Shown here piece by piece: positions 9,389-18,262 of a DNA stretch of 64,000 nt. A program made the position numbers and the translations under genes. The notes beneath the pieces were generated by a model, which was not told where the DNA came from, ran no database searches, and was given only the letters and a program-made list of their open reading frames with translations. The stretch is from Celerinatantimonas yamalensis. GTDB taxonomy: Bacteria > Pseudomonadota > Gammaproteobacteria > Enterobacterales > Celerinatantimonadaceae. Positions within the stretch are counted from its first letter, which is position 1. Each line of letters starts with the position of its first letter. The DNA lies in NCBI RefSeq assembly GCF_046054155.1, contig NZ_JBEQCT010000002.1:434001-498000 (forward strand), given 5' to 3'.

Positions 9389-11788
9389 CTAATGAGGGCG
9401 TAATGATAACACTTGTGCACTGCGTTGCGTTGACCAGATTTGCTCAGCAGGCATCGGTTTACCAATGTAATACCCCTGCGAGAAATCAACCCCTAGGCCC
9501 TGTAATTCATGATAAAGAGCTGAACTTTCGACAAATTCGGCCACCGTTAACAGCCCCAAATCATGAGCTATTCGGCACAACGAGCGCACAAAATAACGGT
9601 TTTTAGTATTATCGATAATATCGCGAACAAACGAGCCATCAATTTTAACGTAATCAAGTGGCAATTCACGTAATGAATGAAATGAGGAGTAACCCACCCC
9701 AAAATCATCGAGAGAAATCGCACACCCAAGATCTTTTAAGATCTGAATATGTGCTTGTGCCATCTTAAGATTAGGCAGCGCCGCTGTTTCGGTGATTTCA
9801 AAAATGATCAGTTCACCGGGCAGTGAGCGGTGCTCAACTTCATAGGCTATCTGCGCTATCACATGCTCAGAGCAAAATGACCGAGCTGATAAATTGATCG
9901 CCAAACGATCGCGATGATGGTGGCGAAAATTATCCTCAAGCTGGTCAAATGCACAGCGAATCACCCACAGGTCAATATCACTGATATAGCCATTTTTCTC
10001 GGCTGCAAGGATCAACTCATAAGGCGAAATCAATTGTTGATTATCGCCGCGCACACGTAACAACACTTCATAATGACGGATCTCTTGGATGCGGTTGTCA
10101 TAAATAGGTTGGTAGTGCAAAACCATTTGCCCACGCTCAATAGCATGCTGCGCCAAATCGAGCCAATAATGGAGCTGAACCACATCACCACCACTTTGAT
10201 TATCAACTTGATAGAATACCGAGCAGTGTTTACCTTGTGATTTCGCCTGAAACAAGCAGATATCGGCTTTACTCATCAAACTATTATAACTGTTACCATG
10301 TTCGGGGCCCAAGACCACGCCGATACTCGCCGAGGCGGTATGGATCGCCGAATGACCAGGCACTCTAATTTCACCGATCAACTTATTGAGCCGCTGCGCC
10401 ATATTTTTTGACAAAATGCTATCGGCTTGCTGGATAAACAAGCCAAATTGATCGCCGCTGATGCGAGAAATAATCGCATTTTCCGGTAACAGACGTTTCA
10501 ACATTTGCGCGACTTGTTGGATCATCTGATCACCGGTGTTATGACCACTTAGTTCATTCACATAACGAAAGTTGTCCAAATCAAGCAGCATCAAACATCC
10601 TGGTATGTATGATTCCAGCTGTTGATTGATCAGCTTTTCAAATTCACGGCGATTCGGCAGTTGCGTCAAATGATCATGTCCCGCCAACCATTCTAGTTCA
10701 TCAGCACGGCTTTTTAGTTGCCGCTCTAAGCGTTCCAATTGGTAAGATAATTGCGTTGCAGCCTGCCCGAGCTGATCCGACTCATCAACAATCCGCCCTT
10801 GCCGTTGTTGGGCCACTGCTTGCCGAAATTGTCGATAATTTGAGCTAGCCAGCATCGGCAAACATTGCGTTAACCAACGGATACGTAGCAAAGGTCTGCG
10901 CAACAACAGCATCAACATCAATACCGCGATCAGTAATGAGCCGAGACCATAGAGCAAATTATTGCGATTGGCCTGACGAAAATGTGCCACTAAGCCATTA
11001 ATCGAATGAAATTGAACGAAAAAAATGGGTATGTTGCTGGTGGTATTGCTTAATCGAAAACTGATCAATTCAACCACCCCGTTGGGGGTAATCAGATCAG
11101 CAAGCCCTTGCTGCAAGGCGCGCCGGGTCATCTTGTCAATTAACAGTCCCAGAGAGCGATCGATTTTGCTGCTAGAGTAGAGTAACGCAATTCGGTCATG
11201 CGCTTGGATCCCCACGAGCATATTCTGTGGCTGATCGCCGATATAACTGTCATATAAACGCTGCGCATCGAGGCCATAGATCACCGTATATTGTTGCTCC
11301 ACGATTGACAGCCGAGTTTTAAAATAGACCTCACAATGTGATGCACAATCCAATAACCAAGGCTTAGAGTGGTGATTACCGCGGGGATTTTCAAACCAAT
11401 CTAATATTTTATCACTCACGGGACGAGTGCCCTGGCTCATCAGTCGATGATGATTTTTATCGATAACCACCATATTCAGTAATGGGTGGTGATAACTCTG
11501 CTGCAATTGTAGCCAAAGCAGCTCGGCATTTTTAAATGGCTTCGCAACAGGTTGCTCCGCAAATTTGGCGCGGCTAATCAATTGCAGCTGTTGGTGAACA
11601 TCAGCATAGTGCTGAAAAAAAAGCTTTTTCTCATGTTGGATCGTTTCACTTCGCTCAATTTCAAAGAAACTGCGAATATTGTAATAGTTCAGAGCCACTA
11701 ATCCTGAAAAAATCAGTATCAATAACCCTGATAAAACAAACAAGGTTTGATGTAAAACGCCCAGAGAAATACTCTTTCCCACGCTCAA
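9389..11788 (-). CDS. Membrane c-di-GMP phosphodiesterase (degenerate GGDEF plus EAL)
   Basis: The protein is 799 aa. It has a membrane segment at about 14-35, a periplasmic region to about 275, a second membrane segment at about 278-296, and a HAMP-like/coiled linker. A GGDEF-fold domain (about 368-525) and an EAL domain (about 545-785) follow. The GGDEF signature is SGDQF (444-448), so diguanylate cyclase activity is unlikely. The EAL domain keeps EVLLR (574-578), FEITETA, the metal-binding DDFGVGYSS (694-702), VKIDGSFV and E751, so phosphodiesterase activity is likely. A periplasmic signal probably controls it. It lies between parE (6 bases upstream) and parC on the same strand, so it is probably cotranscribed with topoisomerase IV genes. 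Confidence 0.87.
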   Translation of the reverse strand: MSVGKSISLGVLHQTLFVLSGLLILIFSGLVALNYYNIRSFFEIERSETIQHEKKLFFQHYADVHQQLQLISRAKFAEQPVAKPFKNAELLWLQLQQSYHHPLLNMVVIDKNHHRLMSQGTRPVSDKILDWFENPRGNHHSKPWLLDCASHCEVYFKTRLSIVEQQYTVIYGLDAQRLYDSYIGDQPQNMLVGIQAHDRIALLYSSSKIDRSLGLLIDKMTRRALQQGLADLITPNGVVELISFRLSNTTSNIPIFFVQFHSINGLVAHFRQANRNNLLYGLGSLLIAVLMLMLLLRRPLLRIRWLTQCLPMLASSNYRQFRQAVAQQRQGRIVDESDQLGQAATQLSYQLERLERQLKSRADELEWLAGHDHLTQLPNRREFEKLINQQLESYIPGCLMLLDLDNFRYVNELSGHNTGDQMIQQVAQMLKRLLPENAIISRISGDQFGLFIQQADSILSKNMAQRLNKLIGEIRVPGHSAIHTASASIGVVLGPEHGNSYNSLMSKADICLFQAKSQGKHCSVFYQVDNQSGGDVVQLHYWLDLAQHAIERGQMVLHYQPIYDNRIQEIRHYEVLLRVRGDNQQLISPYELILAAEKNGYISDIDLWVIRCAFDQLEDNFRHHHRDRLAINLSARSFCSEHVIAQIAYEVEHRSLPGELIIFEITETAALPNLKMAQAHIQILKDLGCAISLDDFGVGYSSFHSLRELPLDYVKIDGSFVRDIIDNTKNRYFVRSLCRIAHDLGLLTVAEFVESSALYHELQGLGVDFSQGYYIGKPMPAEQIWSTQRSAQVLSLRPH

Positions 11789-11794
11789 CTCCGT

Positions 11795-13687
11795 TTAAAC
11801 GAGGTCAATGGCCATATTCCCATTCGCTTCCAACCAAATACGTCGATCTGGCGCTCGTTTTTTTGCGAGTAGGCGATCCATTAACTCAATTGTGCCAATA
11901 TCATCATCAATCGTTAGCTGAACTAATCGGCGAGAATTCGGGTCCATGGTCGTCTCGCGAAGCTGTATTGGGTTCATCTCCCCTAAACCTTTAAACCGCT
12001 GCACATTAACCTTACCACGCTTTTTATCCGCTTCGATCCGCGCCAAAATGGTCTCTTTTTCCGATTCATCTAGTGCGTAGAAAACTTCTTTGCCCAAATC
12101 GATACGATATAATGGCGGCATGGCTACATAAATATGCCCATGGTCGACAAGGGGACGAAAATGCCGAACAAACAATGCACATAACAACGTTGCAATATGT
12201 AAGCCATCGGAGTCGGCATCCGCAAGAATACAGATCTTACCATAGCGCAATTTATCGAGTTGGTCACTGTCTGGATCAATCCCCAATGCGACAGAAATAT
12301 CATGAATTTCCTGCGACGCCAACACATCAGCGCCATCCACTTCCCACGTATTTAAAATTTTTCCTCGCAGCGGCATAATCGCTTGAAATTCGCGATCGCG
12401 CGCCTGTTTAGCACTGCCACCCGCCGAGTCACCTTCCACTAAAAACAGTTCGCCGCGCATTGGATCTTGGGTTGAACAATCCGTTAGTTTACCCGGCAGT
12501 GCCGGTCCATTAGTGACTTTTTTGCGGATCACTTTTTTACCCAAACGCATCCGCTTTTGCGCATTACTAATAAAATAGTCTGCAAGTTGCTCAGCCTCAG
12601 CCGTATTGGCGTTGAGCCACAGACTAAACGCATCTTTGATCACCCCTGAGACAAACCCAGCCGATTGGCGAGATGATAATCGCTCTTTGGTTTGCCCAGC
12701 AAATTGAGGGTCCTGCATCTTAACTGACAAAATGTAACTACAGCGATCCCAAACATCATCAGGGGACAGCTTCAGCTGCCGAGGACACAGATTTCTAAAA
12801 TCACAAAACTCACGCATGGCATCTAGTAACCCTTGGCGCAGCCCATTCACATGCGTACCACCGAGTGTAGTCGGAATTAGGTTGACATAGCTCTCGCTGG
12901 TATTGTCGCCTCCCTCAGGTAGCCAGGTCAGAGCCCAAGCAACGCCTTCATTAGCATGGGCCAATTCGCCACAAAACGGCGTCTGCGGCAGACATTCCCA
13001 CCCTTCAACGGCTTGGCCCAGGTAGTCACTTAAACCGCCTTCAAAACACCACGTTTGAGTTTCAGCTTTAACTTCATCGACAAACGTAATCGTTAAACCT
13101 GGGCACAACACTGCTTTGGCTTTGAGCAGGTGCGCCAAGCGACCCGACGCAAATTTGGCTGAATCAAAATAACAGGGATCAGGCCAAAAATGCACATAAG
13201 TTCCGGTATTTCGCTTACCCACTGTGCCTGATACCGTCAATTCTTGAGCTTTGAGCCCCGCTTCAAACGCCATTTTATAGAGCTGTCCATCGCGTTTAAC
13301 TTCAACCTCAACACGAGTCGACAAGGCATTCACAACCGAGATCCCAACACCATGTAAACCACCCGAAAATTGGTAGTTTTTATTGGAGAATTTGCCCCCG
13401 GCATGTAATCGGGTAAAGATCAATTCAACACCGCTGACACCCTGCTCTGGATGAATATCGACGGGCATCCCACGGCCATCATCACTGACTGATAATGACT
13501 GATCTTTATATAAGGTCACACTAATATTTTTTGCAAAACCAGCCAAGGCTTCATCGACACTGTTATCGACAACTTCTTGCGCCAAGTGATTGGGCCGGTC
13601 GGTTTCGGTATACATACCGGGACGTCGTTTAACCGGATCCAATCCACTTAAAACCTCAATGGCATCAGATGTATATTCATTGGTCAT
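11795..13687 (-). CDS. parE: DNA topoisomerase IV subunit B
   Basis: ParE is the ATPase subunit of topoisomerase IV. The 630-aa protein has a GHKL ATPase domain at the N-terminus (VVDNSVDEALAG, VSDDGRGMPVDIH, GGLHGVGISVVNAL), a transducer domain, and a TOPRIM domain (EGDSAGGSAKQARDR, ILADADSDGLHI). The C-terminal QRFKGLGEMNP block is also present. Length is normal. It begins the block parE, EAL gene, parC and follows yqiA by 5 bases, so the whole minus-strand run from nudF down is likely transcribed together, perhaps with internal promoters. Position and sequence make confusion with gyrB unlikely, because the extra GyrB insertion is missing. Confidence 0.97.
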   Translation of the reverse strand: MTNEYTSDAIEVLSGLDPVKRRPGMYTETDRPNHLAQEVVDNSVDEALAGFAKNISVTLYKDQSLSVSDDGRGMPVDIHPEQGVSGVELIFTRLHAGGKFSNKNYQFSGGLHGVGISVVNALSTRVEVEVKRDGQLYKMAFEAGLKAQELTVSGTVGKRNTGTYVHFWPDPCYFDSAKFASGRLAHLLKAKAVLCPGLTITFVDEVKAETQTWCFEGGLSDYLGQAVEGWECLPQTPFCGELAHANEGVAWALTWLPEGGDNTSESYVNLIPTTLGGTHVNGLRQGLLDAMREFCDFRNLCPRQLKLSPDDVWDRCSYILSVKMQDPQFAGQTKERLSSRQSAGFVSGVIKDAFSLWLNANTAEAEQLADYFISNAQKRMRLGKKVIRKKVTNGPALPGKLTDCSTQDPMRGELFLVEGDSAGGSAKQARDREFQAIMPLRGKILNTWEVDGADVLASQEIHDISVALGIDPDSDQLDKLRYGKICILADADSDGLHIATLLCALFVRHFRPLVDHGHIYVAMPPLYRIDLGKEVFYALDESEKETILARIEADKKRGKVNVQRFKGLGEMNPIQLRETTMDPNSRRLVQLTIDDDIGTIELMDRLLAKKRAPDRRIWLEANGNMAIDLV

Positions 13688-13692
13688 GGTTA

Positions 13693-14277
13693 TTATATCT
13701 TTTTGTTGTTAAGTAAAAACTGAATGATTGCCGGCACGTAGCGAGCAAATCCAGCAAACCCATGATTGCCGCCACACTCAATCGTTTGTTTGGTATGGGG
13801 ATACATTTTCAGCGCTTGCTGAAAATCAAGTAATTCATCGCCTGTTTGCAGGATTAACCACTGCCGCTGAGAACATCGCTCTGGCGCGATTTGCATCTCT
13901 TTAAGCTGCTCTAGATGCTTCGTATTCAACCGATATTGCTCTTGGGTCTGGGGATGAATATGCTCACCTAAAAGATTTGTTACAATCGATAGATCTGCCA
14001 GAGGGTTAACCAATACAGCGGGTAGCCCACTATCAACTGACGCTTTGGCCGCCATTAACCCACCCATCGAAGCTCCAACAATACCGATTAATTCTCCGGC
14101 AAAGGTATCGAGTATCTCACGGATCTGCAACCATGCAGGCTGGGGGTAACAAGCTAATTGAGGGATAAGCAACACTGTATCTGGATTATGTGTCTGTAGA
14201 TATTGGCGTAAACATGCGCCTTTATACGATTGACTACTTCCTTGATAACCATGGATAAAAAGCAAATAACGCGCCAT
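13693..14277 (-). CDS. yqiA: YqiA-type esterase (alpha/beta hydrolase)
   Basis: This is a small cytoplasmic esterase of 194 aa. The N-terminal LLFIHGYQGSSQSYKG oxyanion region, the nucleophile elbow GASMGG and the C-terminal GGNHGFAGF histidine block give the alpha/beta-hydrolase triad. The usual neighbour order yqiB-cpdA-yqiA-parE is kept here, which supports the call. The physiological substrate is not known; Escherichia YqiA acts on short acyl esters in vitro. The gene ends 5 bases before parE. Confidence 0.9.
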   Translation of the reverse strand: MARYLLFIHGYQGSSQSYKGACLRQYLQTHNPDTVLLIPQLACYPQPAWLQIREILDTFAGELIGIVGASMGGLMAAKASVDSGLPAVLVNPLADLSIVTNLLGEHIHPQTQEQYRLNTKHLEQLKEMQIAPERCSQRQWLILQTGDELLDFQQALKMYPHTKQTIECGGNHGFAGFARYVPAIIQFLLNNKKI

Positions 14278-14327
14278 TTATAATCCTACGACTTAGCAAA
14301 CCAACAAGGCAAAGCTTTCGCGCTCGC

Positions 14328-15155
14328 CTAGTATCCTTGCGATTGATTATCAGGCAAAAAAGCTTGACCACTCAGTCGTTTGACCCGAGAACTAATCGTC
14401 CCATCAGCTTTCAGTGTAAGGTAGCGATAACCCGGTTGCTGCTGATCAAGCGCAAAATCATCTGATAACGGTAAAAACTGAATACAAGTACTCGGTGATG
14501 CAATATAAGCCACACCATCACACTGGTATTCATAATTTTGATGAATATGACCGAACAATACAGCTTTTACATTAGATCGACCTTGCAACACTTGGTGAAA
14601 GGCATCCGAATTTTTCAAATTGTGCTGATCCAACCAACGGCACCCAATCAGGCGACTTTGATGATGCATCAACACCAGCGCATTTTTATCTGGATAATCA
14701 TCCAGCGCGCCCGCTAAAAACTGCAATTGCCCATCACTCAGATAGCCATGTGGCTTCTCCGGCACCTGAGTATCAAGCAAAATCAATTGCCAGTGGTCAC
14801 TCACTACTTGTTTCGTATCACACACGCCATTCGTTGAAAACGTCTGGCTCATCAACGGCTGCATATCATGGTTGCCAGGTAACCACAAAATCGGCTTTCC
14901 TAACGCTTGTACAGTATCCACAAAGCGCTGATAGGAACGAGCACTATGATCTTGAGAAATGTCACCCGTTGCCATGATCCAATCAAAGGCGATCGAGTCG
15001 GTTTGGATCTGTGCCACAACCGCTTGCAATGAGGCGAAAGTATTGACACCCAATAGCCCCATCGCCTGATTAGCAAACAGGTGAGTATCAGTCAATTGCA
15101 ATAGTCGCAGCTCACCATTGGCATCTGCATGTGTAAAGATTTTCTCAAATTCCAC
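14328..15155 (-). CDS. cpdA: 3',5'-cyclic AMP phosphodiesterase
   Basis: CpdA hydrolyses cAMP to AMP and so sets the level of CRP signalling. The 275-aa calcineurin-like metallophosphatase has all metal-binding blocks in order: LQLTDTHLF, ATGDISQD, LPGNHD, LMHHQS and LFGHIHQNYE. The start is GTG; upstream ribosome binding is weak. It sits between yqiB and yqiA as in related gamma-proteobacteria. The presence of PTS genes in the same window is consistent with cAMP control of sugar use, but no direct link is visible. Confidence 0.94.
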   Translation of the reverse strand: MEFEKIFTHADANGELRLLQLTDTHLFANQAMGLLGVNTFASLQAVVAQIQTDSIAFDWIMATGDISQDHSARSYQRFVDTVQALGKPILWLPGNHDMQPLMSQTFSTNGVCDTKQVVSDHWQLILLDTQVPEKPHGYLSDGQLQFLAGALDDYPDKNALVLMHHQSRLIGCRWLDQHNLKNSDAFHQVLQGRSNVKAVLFGHIHQNYEYQCDGVAYIASPSTCIQFLPLSDDFALDQQQPGYRYLTLKADGTISSRVKRLSGQAFLPDNQSQGY

Positions 15156-15208
15156 AGTCGTTATCTGGCAAAAATAATGGTTATTGGGTCAACATTATCT
15201 TATCGTGA

Positions 15209-15661
15209 TTACGCATCAACAGCTACTCGATGCGCTAAACAATAATGCAACCAATCATATAAGAATTGATTGACCTGCTGTTTCTCATCTTGTTGATACA
15301 TTTGATGATTAGGGTAATCATAGCGTGGTTTAAGCTTGGAAATCTGCTGACTTGAGCACACTTCCGCAAGTGATGCGTCATGGAACAATCTCACAACCAT
15401 CTCAGGCTCATTGAGTCCAGCGATTGAAGCGCAATATTGCTGGCGAATCGAAAAAACAGAGGTATAGCGAGTCTGCTCGCAGCATTTACACTCAAGTTGC
15501 CCCATAAATAGCGGTTTTTGACCTTGCGCCGGACGCAGCGTCAGCCGCTCGCCTACTTCCATATCGGTAGGAAACATCCGACAAAACAGTAGGTAATTCG
15601 CCGCATAAATTTGCATCAGCTTATCTAAGTCAACACGATATTTTTTGGCCACAGACTTCAA
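15209..15661 (-). CDS. yqiB: DUF1249 family protein YqiB
   Basis: This is a conserved protein of unknown function found next to cpdA and nudF. Recognisable blocks are VVRLFHDASLAEVCSSQQ, RYDYPN and DEKQQVNQFLYDWL, closely matching Escherichia YqiB. I place the start at the TTG at 15661: GAGGAG lies 6 bases upstream, and the resulting N-terminus (MKSVAKKYRVDLDKLM) aligns with the Escherichia start. The ATG at 15736 would overlap nudF by 64 bases. The nudF stop codon overlaps this ribosome site, so translation is probably coupled. The mature product is 150 aa. Confidence 0.9.
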   Translation of the reverse strand: MKSVAKKYRVDLDKLMQIYAANYLLFCRMFPTDMEVGERLTLRPAQGQKPLFMGQLECKCCEQTRYTSVFSIRQQYCASIAGLNEPEMVVRLFHDASLAEVCSSQQISKLKPRYDYPNHQMYQQDEKQQVNQFLYDWLHYCLAHRVAVDA

Positions 15662-15672
15662 CCCATACTCCT

Positions 15673-16320
15673 CTATTGAGCTATCTTGGCAAAACCCCAA
15701 CGCACACGTAATGCATTCACGTTTATCGTTAACCATTGTAACGCAATTAATGCTGCGGCGTTATCAATTCGCCCTGTCTGAGTTAATTCGACCGCGTGAG
15801 TTCTATCAAGCACATGTACTAAGATATCTTCGTTTTCATTCGCCAAACCATGGATACCACCGGCCTCACGAGCATCAACTTGAGCCACATATAGATGGAT
15901 CTGCTCAGTCATCCCACCCGCGCTAGGATAATAGCTATACAACTTTTCAATACGACCGAGGGTCAGTCCTGACTCTTCTTGCGCTTCGCGCTTCGCAACC
16001 TCATGGGGGTCTTCACCTTCTTTGTCGAGCATCCCAGCCACCAGTTCTAGCTGCCAAGGTGAGGCGGCTGTGGGATACGCCCCAACACGAAATTGCTCCA
16101 CCATCACCACTTGATCATGGCTTGGATCATAGAGTAGTACTGCCGCCGCATGGCCTCTGTCTAACACTTCACGCGAAAACCAATCACTCCATCCACCACC
16201 AAACAATTTGTGGCGCAGGTGGTAGCGATCAAGTTTGAAAAAACCGCGATACAGAGGTTCAACCGTTTTCATTTGAACATCATCATGCCCAAATTGGGCA
16301 TGATCAACTAGGTTGTTCAT
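15673..16320 (-). CDS. nudF: ADP-ribose pyrophosphatase (Nudix)
   Basis: NudF hydrolyses ADP-ribose to AMP and ribose 5-phosphate in the cytoplasm. The Nudix box is present from GMLDKEGEDPHEV through REAQEESGL, preceded by MVEQFRVGAY and ELVAG. The start at 16320 is chosen because AAGGAG sits 5 bases before this ATG; the longer frame from 16377 has no ribosome site. The product is 215 aa, close to the family length. It is the first gene of the minus-strand run and is divergent from tolC, the arrangement also known in Escherichia. Confidence 0.93.
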   Translation of the reverse strand: MNNLVDHAQFGHDDVQMKTVEPLYRGFFKLDRYHLRHKLFGGGWSDWFSREVLDRGHAAAVLLYDPSHDQVVMVEQFRVGAYPTAASPWQLELVAGMLDKEGEDPHEVAKREAQEESGLTLGRIEKLYSYYPSAGGMTEQIHLYVAQVDAREAGGIHGLANENEDILVHVLDRTHAVELTQTGRIDNAAALIALQWLTINVNALRVRWGFAKIAQ

Positions 16321-16530
16321 AAGACTCCTTATATATAAAAGATAAGTACTCGAATAAGACCAACAAGGATTGCACAAGCGCGATATAAGATCCTGGATAA
16401 TTTAATTGCCCAGGCAAACATAAATGCGTACTATACAGCAATATCTAGTATAAAATTGTTTAATACTGTTGCAAAATCCATATACCTTTAATTATTAGTG
16501 GTATAACGCCGGGGATAAAAAGGAATCAGA

Positions 16531-17925
16531 ATGAAGCTCAAATTAACGTCCGTCTTGGTCGCAGTCGGTTTAGGCTCATGTGCCTTGAATAGCTATGCTG
16601 ACAACTTACTTCAAATTTATCAATTAGCTCAACAAAAAGATCCGGTCATTTTACAATCTAAAGCAGAGCGCGATGCCGCGTTTGAGCGGATTAATCAGTC
16701 GCAAGCTTCATTATTGCCACAAATTGATTTAAGCGCGGGTTACACCTATAGTACATCCGTTGGTGATTATCAGGCGTCAAAGTACAACAAAGCCAGCGCT
16801 GGCCTTAATTTGACGCAGTCAATTTTCTCACAGTCAAATTGGATCAACTTAGGCATCTCTGAGAAGTCCGCGACTGAACAAGCGGCGCTCTATGGTTATC
16901 AGCAACAAGACCTGATGATTCGGGTTGCAACGGCTTATTTTAATGTGCTGCGGGCAATCGACGATTTATCCTATGTGCGGGCGAATAAAGATGCCGTTAA
17001 ACGTCAGTTGGATCAAACTCAACAGCAATATAAAGTAGGTTTATCCCCCGTTACGGATGTCAACGAAGCGCAAGCGGAATATGACCGAACAGTAGCCCAA
17101 GAGATCCAATCAGAAAACTCACTCGACAATAGCTATGAAGCGGTACGTAAAATCGTCGGAATGATCCCGCGTAATTTAGAATTGCTTGATACCGAATCAT
17201 TTGATCCGGCGCCCCTGCAACATGAAGGGCAATATTGGATGAACGCAGCATCGAACAAAAACTTACAACTAAATGCAGAGCGCATTGCCAAACAGATTTC
17301 GGAACAAAAAATCAGCTTAGCGCAGAGCGATCATCTTCCAAGCCTGTCATTAACAGGTGGACTGAGCACGCAGGATAAATATTATCGTAATGATGCGATC
17401 AATGACACCGCGAGTGACGCAGGTCACGCCGATGCCGCCAGTGTTGGTTTAGAATTCTCAATGCCGCTGTATCAAGGTGGTGAAGTGAATTCAAAAGTGC
17501 GTGAAGCTCGCTATAACTACGTTTCGGCCTCTCAAACATTAGATCAAACCTACCGGACCGTACAAAGTAATCTGAATAGTACCTACAACGACGTTCGGGC
17601 CAACTTAAGCTCTATCGCCGCCTATAAACAAGCGGTAAAATCGTCGCTCAGTGCATTGAAAGCAACAGAAGCGGGCTTTGAAGTTGGAACTCGCACCATT
17701 GTTGATGTACAAGATGCTACGAGTAATCTTTATCAAGCCAAAGAAGAACTTGCTGGTTCTCGATATGATTACATCATCAATATGTTGACCTTGAAGCAGC
17801 TTGCTGGCACCTTGAAACTGAGTGATTTAGAAGGTATCAACGCACTCTTGTATAAACCTAAACAGCAGATCCCGGTCCAGCCTGCCGCACCCAGCCTTAG
17901 CAGCTCTGCGCAAAAGACCAAATAA
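16531..17925 (+). CDS. tolC: Outer membrane efflux channel TolC
   Basis: TolC is the trimeric outer-membrane channel used by tripartite efflux pumps and type I secretion. The 464-aa precursor has a signal peptide (about 1-24, cut after SYA). Two outer-membrane-efflux repeats follow, with DPVILQSKAERDAA, GLSPVTDVNEAQAEYD, MPLYQGG and the repeat-2 VGTRTIVDVQDATSNL. A ribosome site AAGGAA is 7 bases before the ATG. A clear terminator follows. It is divergent from nudF across about 210 bases. No pump genes lie nearby, as expected for a shared channel. Confidence 0.95.
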   Translation: MKLKLTSVLVAVGLGSCALNSYADNLLQIYQLAQQKDPVILQSKAERDAAFERINQSQASLLPQIDLSAGYTYSTSVGDYQASKYNKASAGLNLTQSIFSQSNWINLGISEKSATEQAALYGYQQQDLMIRVATAYFNVLRAIDDLSYVRANKDAVKRQLDQTQQQYKVGLSPVTDVNEAQAEYDRTVAQEIQSENSLDNSYEAVRKIVGMIPRNLELLDTESFDPAPLQHEGQYWMNAASNKNLQLNAERIAKQISEQKISLAQSDHLPSLSLTGGLSTQDKYYRNDAINDTASDAGHADAASVGLEFSMPLYQGGEVNSKVREARYNYVSASQTLDQTYRTVQSNLNSTYNDVRANLSSIAAYKQAVKSSLSALKATEAGFEVGTRTIVDVQDATSNLYQAKEELAGSRYDYIINMLTLKQLAGTLKLSDLEGINALLYKPKQQIPVQPAAPSLSSSAQKTK

Positions 17926-18262
17926 ATAGGTGATGTGAGCTAGCGCTGCGCCGACATATCATTGCAAACCAGCACGTATTGTTACGTGCTGGTTTTTTTA
18001 CATTTCCCACAAACTTTCAACACACCTTCTACTGCCTTCCACTTCAATATAAACCGAATACATGCATCACGCCCAGTCAGCCAATGTGTCGTGATTGTGA
18101 TTCAAGGTGAATCAGATTATGGCATGACGATTCATCAGTAAAAATGAATATAAGCATAAAATTAACTTATTATTAACTTTCTTGTTCTTTGACCGTCATC
18201 AATGTAAATTCCTCTCTTATTACATTTAATAGCACCATCTTATTATTCCTATAGGAATCATT
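17926..18262. other. Intergenic region between tolC and doxDA
   Basis: The first part holds the tolC terminator. The remainder, from about 18001 to 18262, is AT-rich and probably carries the promoter of the next gene. No gene or RNA is recognisable. Confidence 0.5.
17967..17999 (+). terminator. Rho-independent terminator after tolC
   Basis: An 11-bp perfect stem (ACCAGCACGTA with its complement) closes on a TTGT loop and runs into seven T's. Confidence 0.88.
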
